64,000 bases of DNA, from assembly GCA_965178125.1 (NCBI GenBank), contig OZ237739.1, positions 992,001-1,056,000 of the forward strand. Direction: 5' to 3'. Shown here piece by piece: positions 12,455 through 24,100 of this stretch (position 1 is its first letter; each line of letters starts with the position of its first letter). This DNA comes from Bilabrum cf. latius. Taxonomy: Eukaryota; Bigyra: Bicosoecida; Bigyra; Bicosoecida. The notes beneath the pieces were generated by a model that searched no databases, was not told the DNA's origin, and saw only the letters and a program-made list of their open reading frames with translations. The position numbers were made by a program, and so were the translations under genes.

Positions 12455-14158
12455 ATGGCAGGTGATCGATTCTCGGTGCGAAAAGAGGTCGAGCAATACG
12501 TCACTGGTAGTCCGTACCGAGATATCGAGACGATCGTAAGAGATAGTAGCGGGGCATTTCTATTGCCTCCGGAACTGCTGGATCGAGATTTCGGTGTCGA
12601 TTGTATTTGTTGGCAACGCGATTTGTACTTGCTTGCTACTTGTTGATTGCAGGCGGGATCCGATGGCATGCACGAACGACACAAACGAGGCAGGAACGAC
12701 TTCGCACCACAGTGCACGTTGGTTGCCGAGTTTGTCGGCTGCGTCCTTCGAGGATACGCCCGCGGTAGCATGCCTGCAGGATCCGGCACCGAGGCGCTCA
12801 AGCGCCTGCAGACTGCCATGGGAGCCGACGGAGTGCGCTTGCGGTCGCTGCGCCTCGTTGGCGAGACGATCGATGGTGCAGCGGGCCGATTGCTGTGCGA
12901 GATGGTGTGCATGGGAGGCGATAATGAGGGGTTGCGCTGCTTGCATCTGTGTGACTGTGACTGGGAGGCTGGAGCGATGGAGGCGTTGTCACCAGCGATG
13001 CTATGGGATGGTGTTGATGGCCGGCTGGACGCTCTGCTGGTGCAGGATACAAGGGAGTCCATCGATGGGATGCCGATGGAGTGCGTGAGGCGCCTTGGGA
13101 CAGTGCTGCAGGACGCAAGGTGCAGCGTGCGTGTGCTGGGCCTGAGCGGGCTGCTTGGATGTAAACGCGACACTGGGAATGGTCTGTGGTGCGCACCTGT
13201 GCTAAAAGTCCTGATTAACCGGAATGCGTTTATAGCTTATGCCATCGGGCTGAACAGCAGCGTGACGTACTTCCAAGCTGGAATGTGCGTGGTCGGCGCC
13301 GGCACTCTGCAGGCCTGGACGGATGCGCTGGCAACTACGCGGACGATACTCCAGCTTCAGATATTCTTCATGGTCGGGACGAAGCAAACGAGTTATCTGC
13401 TGGGCGAGTAGGTGGCCCGCATCGTGCGGGAGAACAGGAGCATCCGCGATCTGAAGCTGTTCTTCAATATGCAGGTCAACCCCAACCCCGGTTACACTCG
13501 CATGGGTCGATTGCGTGAGGCCATAGGGCAGAACAAGACACTTCGGTCGATCGCGATCGGGTACAGGCACGAGTACTGCTCCAATCACGAAGAATTATTC
13601 AAGCAATACGATTGGACGGTGAATACCGTGATTGCCAACCCGCGCATTGTGCATTTTGACTGGATCACTGTGCACATAGGGGATATGTACCACAGATTGT
13701 GTCCGACCTTGCTGCCTCGATTGCAAGCCATGCATTCGAGGCAGTCCAGGGTGTGGGCCATGATTAGGCACCGCCATGCAGCGCAGGCCCATCGGAACGC
13801 AGGGCTTGTCTATCAGGCTGCAGCGGAGGGGCGGCCGATGGAGCTGGCGAAGCGGCTAAAACTTGGCGTCATGGCAGGCACAGCTGAGAGTCAGGTGGGT
13901 GTCGGTGGGTCGATACAGAACGCACTGAAAGCAGCTGTGTCCAATGGGCACGACGAGTGTGCGCTGCTGGTGCGTCGGTCACTGGCACGCGAGCTGCATC
14001 GGAGGTTGATTTACTCTGGCTAGGACATGCAGAGGTCGACTGCTCATGTAAGCAAGGAGGTGCTGCCAAGTCTGTCGATTGGTAAGCCCAGAGCCGCGCA
14101 ACCAGCTATGGCGATGCCGGACGAAAATGAAGCTGATGGGTGTTGTGTGCTCTCATGA
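12455..14158 (+). CDS. LRR protein with C-terminal CaaX box, copy A (528 aa, two exons)
   Basis: Exon 1 is 12455-12535 (27 codons). The intron is 12536-12652 (117 bp, donor gtaaga, acceptor ttgcag, phase 0). Exon 2 is 12653-14158. TAG at 13409-13411 and 14021-14023 are read as Gln, and the stop is TGA 14156-14158. The body has leucine-rich repeats of ribonuclease-inhibitor style (LRSLRLVGETID, LRCLHLCDCDWE, VRVLGLSGLLG) and a helical C-terminal region. The protein ends GCCVLS, a farnesylation-type CaaX box preceded by a possible palmitoylation Cys, so membrane attachment is predicted. The CaaX end appears only if TAG 14021 is sense. A role in signalling or membrane scaffolding is inferred. 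Confidence 0.85.
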
Positions 14159-14445
14159 GTATCATGCTGATGCTGAAATGGGGCTGGCCTCTCCATCTGC
14201 GCGCTTGCACATATTTGTCATCTTTGCTCGACATCTTGACGAGTTGCCAAACGTGCAGATCGAGAAGCTGCCGCATCTGTTCCACCTGCAGCAGATGATA
14301 TTCGAGTGGATGGCCTCACCGAAGACCGCATCGCGCTTGCAGACGGCCGCGAGCCAACACCAGTACTGGTTGGCCTCACCTTTGACCGGAGCGAATCTTT
14401 TACGATGCCTTACTTCGATCCACAGTTCGAGCAAGAGGCTAGCCG
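14159..14445. other. Trailing spacer of tandem unit 1
   Basis: This segment lies between the LRR stop and the next MFSD1-derived segment. It is duplicated in unit 2 (about 17035-17368), where a roughly 15-bp difference shifts the reading frames. Short protein-like stretches occur (for example FDRSESFTMPYFDPQFEQEA just before the junction). No start, splice or homology signal lets me call a gene. It may be a remnant 3' exon of another gene carried with the duplication. Confidence 0.35.
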
Positions 14446-14468
14446 GTGGCACGCGTGCGGTGGGCGTC

Positions 14469-15062
14469 ATGGGGAACAGATGGGTGCTGTTCCTGCTCGG
14501 GTCCTTTTTGGTGCTGTGGTCCGGGGCCATGATCACTTTCGTTGACTTTGCCACGGACCTGTTTGCCGACCGGTGGCACTACACTCCCGCGCAAGCTGGC
14601 CGAACCACGTCGCTGCTGACTCTGTGCGCCATCGTGCTGATGGTGCCGGTCGGGGCGGTGGTCGATGCGACGGGTCAGGTGGGCGGGTTGCTGGTGGGTG
14701 GTTCCTCAGTGACTGCCCTTGGGATCGGGCTGCTGTGGCTGCTGCCGGTGCTGCCCCCGGAGTGGGGGGCTCTGCTGATCGGGATTGGAGCGGCCGTGGT
14801 ATCGGCTGTGCTGTGGCCTGCTCTGGGTCAGGTCATCCCTGCAGGGTCTCGTGGATCGGTGCTGGGGCTGCTGCTGTGCCTGCAGAACCTGGTGCTGTGC
14901 TTCGGGCCGATGGCGCTGGGCGTGTTGCGGGACGCTGGGGGCGGGTATGACGAGGCGCTGGTGATTTTCGCCGGGCTGGTGTGCGTGTGCGTGTTTCTGT
15001 GCGGTGCTCTGTTGGTGGCGTGGCAGAGGGCCATGGGACAGGGCGTGAACAAAGGGGCGTGA
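14469..15062 (+). CDS. Truncated MFSD1-like C-terminal half, tandem copy 2
   Basis: The frame from ATG 14469 to TGA 15060-15062 gives 197 aa, essentially identical to the last 197 residues of the full carrier: six membrane segments including ALWPALGQVIP. The first six membrane segments and the Cys-rich loop are absent because the duplication breakpoint lies just upstream. The frame is also open further 5' through unrelated spacer sequence. It could be expressed as a half-transporter or be a non-functional passenger. Intactness says little because the copy is so young. Confidence 0.45.
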   Translation: MGNRWVLFLLGSFLVLWSGAMITFVDFATDLFADRWHYTPAQAGRTTSLLTLCAIVLMVPVGAVVDATGQVGGLLVGGSSVTALGIGLLWLLPVLPPEWGALLIGIGAAVVSAVLWPALGQVIPAGSRGSVLGLLLCLQNLVLCFGPMALGVLRDAGGGYDEALVIFAGLVCVCVFLCGALLVAWQRAMGQGVNKGA

Positions 15063-15336
15063 CTTGATCGATGAGATGGAGGGGGATCTTGCAGTGAAGG
15101 ACCGTCGAGCTGGACTGAGAACCATGATTGGTCGCCGTTCGGTTTCGCTCCCGCCCTTAGGGTTCCGGTCATTTAGCGCAAGATACTGTCTTCAAGGTTA
15201 GTTCATTGCATCACATTGCACATCTGATCGTTGTGGTGGATCAATCCGGAATATTGCATTCGGCAAATCCGAGCTTGCAGAAACTTCAATTGTATTTCAC
15301 AGGACGGCTCGTTCTTGCCTGTTCTGTGTTTGCATC

Positions 15337-17034
15337 ATGGCAGGTGATCGATTCTCGGTGCGAAAAGAGGTCGAGCAATACGTCGCTGGTAGTCCGTACC
15401 GAGATATCGAGACGATCGTAAGAGAAAGTAGCGGGACATTTCTATTGCCTCCGGAACTGCTGGATTGAGATTTCGGTGTCGATTGTATTTGTTGGCAACG
15501 CGATTTGTACTTGCTTGCTACTTGTTGATTGCAGGCGGGATCCGATGGCATGCACGAACGACACAAACGAGGCAGGAACGACTTCGCACCACAGTGCACG
15601 TCGGTTGCCGAGTTTGTCGGCTGCGTCCGTCGGGGATACGCCCGCGGTAGCATGCCTGCGGGATCCGGCACCGAGGCGCTCAAGCGCCTGCAGACTGCCA
15701 TGGGAGCCGACGGAGTGCGCTTGCGGTCGCTGCGCCTCGTTGGCGAGACGATCGATGGTGCAGCGGGCCGATTGCTGTGCGAGATGGTGTGCATGGGAGG
15801 CGATGATGAGGGGTTGCGCTGCTTGCATCTGTGTGACTGTGACTGGGAGGCTGGAGCGATGGAGGCGTTGTCACCAGCGATGCTGTGGGATGGTGTTGAT
15901 GGCCGGCTGGACGCTCTGTTGGTGCAGGACACGAGGGAGTCCATCGATGGGATGCCGATGGAGTGCGTGAGGCGTCTTGGGACAGTGCTGCAGGACGCAA
16001 GGTGCAGCGTGCGTGTGCTGGGCCTGAGCGGGCTGCTTGGTTTTCATGCCGAAAGCATGCTGTCACCTGGCCCCGTGCTTGAGACGTTGATTAACCGGAA
16101 TGCGTTTATAGCTTATGCCATCGGGCTGAACAGCAGCGTGACGTACTTCCAAGCTGGAATGTGCGTGGTCGGCGCCGGCACTCTGCAGGCCTGGACGGAT
16201 GTGCTGGCAACTACGCGGACGATACTCCAGCTTCAGATATTCTTCATGGTCGGGACGAAGCAAACGAGTTGTCTGCTGGGCGAGTAGGTGGCCCGCATCG
16301 TGCGGGAGAACAGGAGCATCCGCGATCTGAAGCTGTTCTTCAATATGCAGGTCAACCCCAACCCGGGCTACACTCGCATGGGTCGATTGCGTGAGGCCAT
16401 CGGGCAGAACAAGACACTTCGGTCGATCGCGATCGGGTACAGGCACGAGTACTGCTCGGACGGGCAGGAACTGTTCACACAGTATGGTAGGACAGCGAAT
16501 ACCGTGATTGCCAACCCGCGCATTGTGCATTTTGACTGGATCACTGTGCACATAGTTGGTATGTACAACAGATTGTGGCCGACCTTGCTGCCTCGATTGC
16601 AAGCCATGCATTCGAGGCAGTCCAGGGTGTGGGCCATGATTAGGCACCGCCATGCAGCGCAGGCCCATCGGAACGCAGGGCTTGTCTATCAGGCTGCAGC
16701 GGAGGGGCGGCCGATGGAGCTGGCGAAGCGGCTAAAACTTGGCGTCATGGCATGCACAGCTGAGAGTCAGGTGGGTGTCGGTGGGTCGATACAGAACGCG
16801 CTGAAAGCAGCTGTGTCCAATGGGCACGACGAGTGTGCGCTGCTGGTGCGTCGGTCACTGGCACGCGAGCTGCATCGGAGGTTGATTTTCTCTGGCTAGG
16901 ACATGCAGAGGTCGACTGCTCATGTAAGCAAGGAGGTGCTGCCAAGTCTGTCGATTGGTAAGCCCAGAGCCACGCAACCAGCTATGGCGATGCCGGACGA
17001 AAATGAAGCTGATGGGTGTTGTGTGCTCTCATGA
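15337..17034 (+). CDS. LRR protein with C-terminal CaaX box, copy B (526 aa)
   Basis: Exon 1 is 15337-15417, the intron 15418-15534, and exon 2 15535-17034, ending in TGA. The intron here contains an in-frame TGA (ctggattgagat) absent from copy A, which supports splicing at the gtaaga donor. TAG at 16285-16287 and 16897-16899 are sense. At residues where copy A has an altered segment near 13160-13210, this copy reads HAESMLSPGPVLETLI, close to the D-F subfamily pattern with SPGP. It ends GCCVLS. Confidence 0.83.
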
Positions 17035-17368
17035 GTATCACGCTGATGCTGAAATGGGGCTGGCTCCATCTGCGCGCTTGCACATACTTGTCGTCTTTGC
17101 TCGACATCTTGACGAGTTGCCAAACATGCAGATCGAGAAGCTGCCGCATCTGTTCCACCTGCAGCAAATGATATCCGGTGGCCTCACCGAAGACCGCGTT
17201 GCGATTGCAGACGGCCACGAGCCAACACCAGCACTGGTTGACCTCACCTGAGCCGCTGCGGGCTGCGAGCCGGCCGCCGACTCCCCATCAGGAGTGGACA
17301 GTATTTGACCGGAGCGAATCCTTTACGATGCCTTACTTCGATCCACAGTTCGAGCAAGAGGCTAGCCG
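17035..17368. other. Trailing spacer of tandem unit 2
   Basis: This is homologous to 14159-14445 but carries an extra segment of about 40 bp (near 17251-17300) and small indels. One frame is open from the LRR gene through here (ending LTEDRVAIADGHEPTPALV) but reaches TGA or frame breaks. I see no independent gene. Confidence 0.35.
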
Positions 17369-17391
17369 GTGGCACGCGTGCGGTGGGCGTC

Positions 17392-17985
17392 ATGGGGAAC
17401 AGATGGGTGCTGTTCCTGCTCGGGTCCTTTTTGGTGCTGTGGTCCGGGGCCATGATCACTTTCGTTGACTTTGCCACGGACCTGTTTGCCGACCGGTGGC
17501 ACTACACTCCCGCGCAAGCTGGCCGAACCACGTCGCTGCTGACTCTGTGCGCCATCGTGCTGATGGTGCCGGTCGAGGCGGTGGTCGATGCGACGGGTCA
17601 GGTGGGCGGGTTGCTGGTGGGTGGTTCCTCGGTGACTGCCCTTGGGATCGGGCTGCTGTGGCTGCTGCCGGCGCTGCCCCCGGGGTGGGGAGCTCTGCTG
17701 ATCGGGATTGGAGCGGCCGTGGTATCGGCTGTGCTGTGGCCTGCTCTGGGTCAGGTCATCCCTGCAGGGTCTCGTGGATCGGTGCTGGGGCTGCTGCTGT
17801 GCCTGCAGAACCTGGTGCTGTGCTTCGGGCCGATGGCGCTGGGCGTGTTGCGGGACGCTGGGGGCGGGTATGACGAGGCGCTGGTGATTTTCGCCGGGCT
17901 GGTGTGCGTGTGCGTGTTTCTGTGCGGTGCTCTGTTGGTGGCGTGGCAGAGGGCCATGGGACAGGGCGTGAACAAAGGGGCGTGA
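17392..17985 (+). CDS. Truncated MFSD1-like C-terminal half, tandem copy 3
   Basis: The frame from ATG 17392 to TGA 17983-17985 gives 197 aa. It is the same six-segment half as copy 2, with a few substitutions relative to the full gene (for example Gly to Glu after MVPV, near 17576, and changes in the loop before ALLIGIG). Replacements in membrane segments are few and conservative. Expression and function are not deducible. Confidence 0.45.
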   Translation: MGNRWVLFLLGSFLVLWSGAMITFVDFATDLFADRWHYTPAQAGRTTSLLTLCAIVLMVPVEAVVDATGQVGGLLVGGSSVTALGIGLLWLLPALPPGWGALLIGIGAAVVSAVLWPALGQVIPAGSRGSVLGLLLCLQNLVLCFGPMALGVLRDAGGGYDEALVIFAGLVCVCVFLCGALLVAWQRAMGQGVNKGA

Positions 17986-18259
17986 CTTGATCGATGAGAT
18001 GGAGGGGGATCTTGCAGTGGAGGACCGTCGAGCTGGACTGAGAACCATAATTGGTCGCCGTTCGGTTTCGCTCCCGCCCTTAGGGTTCCGGTCATTTAGC
18101 GCAAGATACTGTCTTCAAGGTTAGTTCATTGCATCACATTGCACATCTGATCGTTGTGGTGGATCAATCCGGAATATTGCATTCGGCAAATCCGAGCTTG
18201 CAGAAACTTCAATTGTATTTCACAGGACGGCTCGTTCTTGCCTGTTCTGTGTTTGCATC

Positions 18260-19969
18260 ATGGCAGGTGATCGATTCTCGGTGCGGAAAGAGGTCGAGCA
18301 ATACGTCGCTGGTAGTCCGTACCGAGATATCGAGACGATCGTAAGAGAAAGTAGCGGGACATTTCTATTGCCTCCGGAACTGCTGGATTGAGATTTCGGT
18401 GTCAATTGTATTTGTTGGCAACGCGATTTGTACTTGCTTGCTACTTGTTGATTGCAGGCGGGATCCGATGGCATGCACGAACGACACAAACGAGGCAGGA
18501 ACGACTTCGCACCACAGTGCACGTTGGTTGCCGAGTTTGTCGGCTGCGTCCGTCGGGGATACGCCCGCGGTAGCATGCCTGCGGGATCCGGCACCGAGGC
18601 GCTCAAGCGCCTGCAGACTGCCATGGGAGCCGACGGAGTGCGCTTGCGGTCGCTGCGCCTCGTTGGCGAGACGATCGATGGTGCAGCGGGCCGATTGCTG
18701 TGCGAGATGGTGTGCATGGGAGGCGATGATGAGGGGTTGCGCTGCTTGCATCTGTGTGACTGTGACTGGGAGGCTGGAGCGATGGAGGCGTTGTCACCAG
18801 CGATGCTATGGGATGGTGTTGATGGCCGGCTGGACGCTCTGCTGGTGCAGGATACAAGGGAGTCCATCGATGGGATGCCGATGGAGTGCGTGAGGCGTCT
18901 TGGGACAGTGCTGCAGGACGCAAGGTGTAGCGTGCGTGTGCTGGGCCTGAGCGGGCTGCTTGGTTTTCATGCCGAAAGCATGCTGTCACCTGGCCCCGTG
19001 CTTGAGACGTTGATTAACCGGAATGCGTTTATAGCTTATGCCATCGGGCTGAACAGCAGCGTGACGTACTTCCAAGCTGGAATGTGCGTGGTCGGCACCG
19101 GCACTCTGCAGGCCTGGACGGATGTGCTGGCAACTACGCGGACGATACTCCAGCTTCAGATATTCTTCATGGTCGGGACGAAGCAAACGAGTTGTCTGCT
19201 GGGCGAGTAGGTGGCCCGCATCGTGCGGGAGAACAGGAGCATCCGCGATCTGAAGCTGTTCTTCAATATGCAGGTCAACCCCAACCCGGGCTACACTCGC
19301 ATGGGTCGATTGCGTGAGGCCATCGGGCAGAACAAGACACTTCGGTCGATCGCGATCGGGTACAGGCACGAGTACTGCTCCAATCACGAAGAATTATTCA
19401 AGCAATACGATTGGACGGTGAATACCGTGATTGCCAACCCGCGCATTGTGCATTTTGACTGGATCACTGTGCACATAGGGGATATGTACCACAGATTGTG
19501 TCCGACCTTGCTGCCTCGATTGCAAGCCATGCATTCGAGGCAGTCCAGGGTGTGGGCCATGATTAGGCACCGCCATGCAGCGCAGGCTCATCGGAACGCA
19601 GGGCTTGTCTATCAGGCTGCAGCGGAGGGGCGGCCGATGGAGCTGGCGAAGCGGCTAAAACTTGGCGTCATGGCAGGCACAGCTGAGAGTCAGGTGAGTG
19701 TCGGTGGGTCGATACAGAACGCGCTGAAAGCAGCTGTGTCCAATGGGCACGACGAGTGTGCGCTGCTGGTGCGTCGGTCACTGGCACGCGAGCTGCATCG
19801 GAGGTTGATTTACTCTGGCTAGGACATGCAGAGGTCGACTGCTCATGTAAGCAAGGAGGTGCTGCCAAGTCTGTCGATTGGTAAGCCCAGAGCCACGCAA
19901 CCAGCAATGGCGATGCCGGACGAAAATGAAGCTGATGGGTGTTGTGTCACAACTTGTGTGCTCTCATGA
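18260..19969 (+). CDS. LRR protein with C-terminal CaaX box, copy C (530 aa)
   Basis: Exon 1 is 18260-18340, the intron 18341-18457, and exon 2 18458-19969. TAG at 19208-19210 and 19820-19822 are sense, and the stop is TGA 19967-19969. A 12-bp insertion just before the end changes GCCVLS to GCCVTTCVLS. The frame and the terminal CVLS are preserved, which argues for selection on the CaaX box. The C-terminal half is closer to copy A (SNHEELFKQYDW) and the N-terminal half to copy B (HAESMLSPGPVLE), a mosaic that suggests exchange between units. Confidence 0.83.
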
Positions 19970-20059
19970 GTATCATCCGGAATCTGGATGCTGAAATGGG
20001 GCTGGCCTCTCCATCTGCGCCATCGCACATATTTGCCATCTTTGTTCGACATCTTGACG

Positions 20060-21129
20060 TGATATCAAGGAATTTTTTTAAAATAACAATTAAAATATTC
20101 TGATCCTAACGCCGGATGGGGTTCGGTGTTGATGCCAGAGTGCGAGCGAAATCTGAATCTGAAATCTGAAATCTGATTTAGGGTCAAGCATAACCGAACA
20201 ATGGGTGCTGCACAAGACAGCATAACCATGACGGTGGACTTTCGTCCGCAACCATACAGATGAAAGATTCACCACTTCCATCTGCAGGTCCCATCCACTC
20301 CGTCTTCTCACCATCCATACAGACTTGCTCGTGGCGCCATCCGCCTTACCAATCTCGTCTGCAGTGCCTCGTTGACGTCATTCTACCTGTTCCAAAGCTT
20401 CCTTTCTCCGTCCCTCAACCTAACGGTTCCTCGGATCGCTCTTAGCCCAGTCCTGCACCATATCTCCTCCATCTACTTTCGCACGCCTCTCATCTTCCGC
20501 TCATCCGGTCGTCCTCTAGGTCTCCCCCAATTCGTCCATCTCTCTAGCCCAGTCACAAGAGTTGGCCATGCTGACAAGGATGTTCCTCGCCATCTCAGCA
20601 TCCGACACCGCGTCGGGTACCTACTCCATGCGTTCTCCATTGCGTCCAGGAATCCACTCAGTTCCTTCCTTTGCACTTCCTCCTTGATCCTGTGCACTAC
20701 CTACCTCATCCTTGGAATTGCTGCTCCCTTGGATGACTCAATCGGCTCCGACTCCCAGGGTTTCTCTGTCCATGGGGATCGTCCATCCACCCCCTTCACC
20801 ATCAACTTCGTCGTCTGCTCCGTCGTGCCCTGGCCCGATTGCCATCGCTGAACCAACCTCCTCACCTGACGCTGACCTTCTGGTGTAAGCACCGTCGGCC
20901 GTGGCAATATCATGCACCGAGCCTTAAGTGCCAATCCCCCAAGGTTCCCCGGCTCTGTACCCCCGCGAGCTTTGGGATAGCCCCTGGACCGAACACTCCC
21001 AACTAGGACCCGTCCATCCACTCTCGTACCATAGCATAGGCAACTGCATCCATAGCGCGTGAATGTCTCGTTGGGTTCCGATGGCGGTTGCGACCGGGAA
21101 GGTGCGACCAAGCCAACGGATTGCTCGCG
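20060..21129. other. AT-richer segment upstream of the retroelement ORFs
   Basis: The segment begins with a T/A-rich run (20070-20100) and a short tandem repeat of atctgaa (about 20147-20178). On the minus strand a frame is open from about 21153 to TGA 20310-20308 if TAG is sense (TAG at 20701, 20473 and 20383), but it lacks an ATG and any recognised motif, and a second minus frame is about as plausible. It may be the 5' terminal or untranslated part of the DIRS-type element. I could not find a matching terminal repeat at 25065-25360. Confidence 0.3.
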
Positions 21130-24100
21130 ATGACGCGCATACCCTCTCTGTGTTCAGGAGAGGGGCGGAGATTGGGTAATTTTTTGATGCTCTCATCCCA
21201 TGACTGGCGCCATACAGGCGAACGCTGTGACGTTGAGATTCGTGACCTGGTTGGAAATGAGATTCCTTCGTGCTCCTCTGGAGACTGCATGCGCCTTCTG
21301 CAATTGCTGCACCCGTGGGCCACTGAGGCATGCAGATCCGGCGAACCTGGCCTTGTGCGCGGCCTGCTGCAAGGAGTCCAGGCTGACATGCAGGCACCGT
21401 CCCGTCGAGCAGCCCTGTCCCGTCACTTCGACCCCCGCGGGGGCAGTGGAGGTTCCAGGCGCGGCGGGGGTGACAGCGACCAGCCCGGTGCCGATCGTGG
21501 CGGAGATCGACGCCGTCGAGGCCGTGAACGTGGCGGTGCAGGCCAGCAAGGTGACCAACACCAGCGTGGGGACCGGAAGGACGGGGGATCTACCAGGAAG
21601 GCGAAGGATCCTTCACCTGACCCCCCACGAGATACTTCACGGCAGAGCCAGCCCAGCACTCCAACACTGCCACAGGGGCGTACGCAGACTGCCACCACCT
21701 CGGACGCGTGTGGTGCATCCACGCCACCTGTCACATCAACGCCCGCGCTTCACCCAGTCCTGGTGGCCCTAGCACGCCCGAAGCGACCGCGGCGGCCGCC
21801 CACAGCGTCCTCCACGAGGCTGCCAGGTAGGACGGACATCTCTCCAGCATTCGTTGACTGGGCCTATCCAGCTCCGGATCCAAGTCATGAGTGGGCAGGG
21901 ACGACAGCACCATCCGTGGAGGACTTCATCCAGCGAAAGGACGATCACCAGCGTACCAGAGACTGTCCCGGCGAATTCGTTGAGGCTCCAGCTGCAACGT
22001 GGGACCGTGAGCGGATCCACCTGAAGGTTCACGAAGACCCGCTGGCCTTCACGCCACGCAAGTACTTCGACAAGGTGCCTCGCTAGACTGCAACGCTGCG
22101 GACCCGCCGGGAGGTTCTGTTTGGCGGCCGCACACCGAGGAAGGTCCCGTCCCTTGCCGAGTTCAGAGCCCTCCCACGGATCGAACGTGTACTGGCAGCA
22201 CTGAACTATGGTTGCCCCCTGGCCATCGTGGACGAGGTGCCCAAAGAGCACGATCTAGACTACAAGGACCGTAAGCTGTCTCCGGAAGAAAAGTGGGAGA
22301 TCGCCTGTGAGATCGGGCGCTCCATGAGGGCTGGCGAGCGTGACTTCGTGTCACCCAAGGATTTCGACACAGCCCGGGCCCGGCCGCTGGTGATCCCCAA
22401 GAAGGACTCGACAAAGCTACGGTTCCTCCAGGACTCCTCACTCAAGGTGAACGGCCAGCGTACCGGTCTGAACAAGGCCATCGACTACAGTACAGCCACG
22501 CCAGTACAGCAGACGAGCAGCATGGACGTGCTTCGCTCGGCAGCCGCAGCAGTTCGATCCTGCCCCAAGCGTGCCAGTGGATACGTCGTCGACATTTCCT
22601 CGTACTTTCGTGTCCTGCCGGTGGCAGTGGAGGACCTCCAATACAACCTGATCAAGCTGCCCGACGGGCGCATCGTGCAAGATTTCCGGCTCTCCATGGG
22701 CAGCTCCTCATCTCCCGCGTTCGCAACCACGATCAGTTCGGCTTTGGCCCGGGCCCTCGAGGAGCAGTCCATTGGCAGGGCCATGCGACCCAGGCGGAGA
22801 CACAAGCAGAAGCAACGACACTGGAAGCAGCAGCACGCCAACGCCCAATCCAGCACGACGGACCAGGCGCCCCAGGAGAACTCGTCAGCAACGTCCACCC
22901 CGCCTGCCGCTGGCACGACAGCGGGACACGTCAAGACGGCCCAGGACTAGTCCCGCCATTGGTAGGTCGAAAATGAGGTGTTTGTGGATGATTTCGCCTG
23001 CCTCGGCGGAGATCACGAAGTCGATGCATGGGCAATTCGAGCCATGGGGCAGCTGGACTCCGCGAACTTCCCCGTCAGCATCTCGAAAGCATTGAAGCAA
23101 GGGGCCCCAGCCCCGTTGTTCGAGTACTTGGGCCTCACCTACGACTTGATCAAACACGAGGTGCGTTGCCCTACGGACAAGGCCACCGAGGTACTGCGCA
23201 GACTGCACGAAGCACTCACGACGAAGGGGATGCTGCTGTCTAGCTTTGAGACCTTGGTCGGCAAGTTGACCTTCCTGTCGGGCGCTCTTTATGGTATGCG
23301 CGGTGCTCTACGTCCCCTCTATGACGCCAAAGGCTGGGCCCTCCACAAGTAGGCCAGCCGGTCACGACCAGGTGAGGTGTGGGTCCCCACCTCCTTTGTG
23401 TCCAAGGGCGGCTTCACAGTTGGTGAAATCCTCGAAGGGTTCCAGGTGGCCATCCAGCGCAAAGGCGGGCGCAGTTTTCCGATGCGGGGCACCATTGACT
23501 GTCCCATCCTTCGCACTGATGCGTCGGTGACAGGCTACGGCGCCGAGCTGCTTCTCCACGACAAGGACGGCAACATCACTTCGCACACCGGCATCCAGGG
23601 CACTTGGCCGCATCGCCTAGAGGCGAAGGATGTAGCGGCGGCAGAACTTGCAACATGTTTGTTGGCGCTTGCGCATTGGCGACAGCACCTGCGTGGGCGT
23701 GTGGTGCGTTTGTGGTGTGACAATGATGCTTCCGTGTAGCTGATACGCTACGGCCGACCCAAGAGCCACATCATGGCAGCCTTACTTCGCCCTATCTTCG
23801 TACTGCAGACAACGCAAGATGTGTAGATTCACGTGAAACACATTTCTGGCGAGGACAACATCGTTGCGGACGCTTTGAGCCGCGGCTCGCGGGCGGCATA
23901 CGCGCACCTGGACGCGGTGTATCAGGTCGACTGTCCCGCGCCGATCTGGAAGACCTTGTACGAGCACGACCATTTCACGCTGGTGGCCACTCTGGACTCA
24001 GTGGGTTGCGCACGGCGTGGGGGCACTTCGACAACTTCCTCACGTGGTACGACATCGACCGCAGCTTCATGGACGGGCATCTTCCAGCAGCTCGCAGACT

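Larger units (their letters stand above)
11561..20059 (+). repeat. Direct tandem triplication, unit about 2.7-2.9 kb
   Basis: The units are about 11561-14445, 14446-17368 and 17369-20059. Each starts at the same point inside the MFSD1-like gene (agccggtggcacgcg) and holds the MFSD1 C-terminal half, a spacer of about 275 bp, a complete LRR-CaaX gene and a trailing segment. Unit 1 is the parental junction, because only there is the MFSD1 gene complete. The units are nearly identical, with scattered substitutions, a divergent patch near 13160-13215 in unit 1, and a 12-bp insertion before the stop in unit 3. Unit 3 breaks off at about 20059, within the trailing segment, and is followed by AT-rich sequence. 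This points to recent unequal exchange or replication slippage. Confidence 0.9.

Noticed and set aside
12536-12652. Continuous exon 1 into the LRR intron of copy A
   Set aside because: Copy A is open there, but copies B and C have TGA at the same place, and all copies share the gtaaga donor and the same acceptor.
20308-21153. Minus-strand gene upstream of the retroelement
   Set aside because: The frame is open if TAG is sense, but there is no ATG and no motif, and an alternative frame on the same strand looks equally good. Too weak to call.
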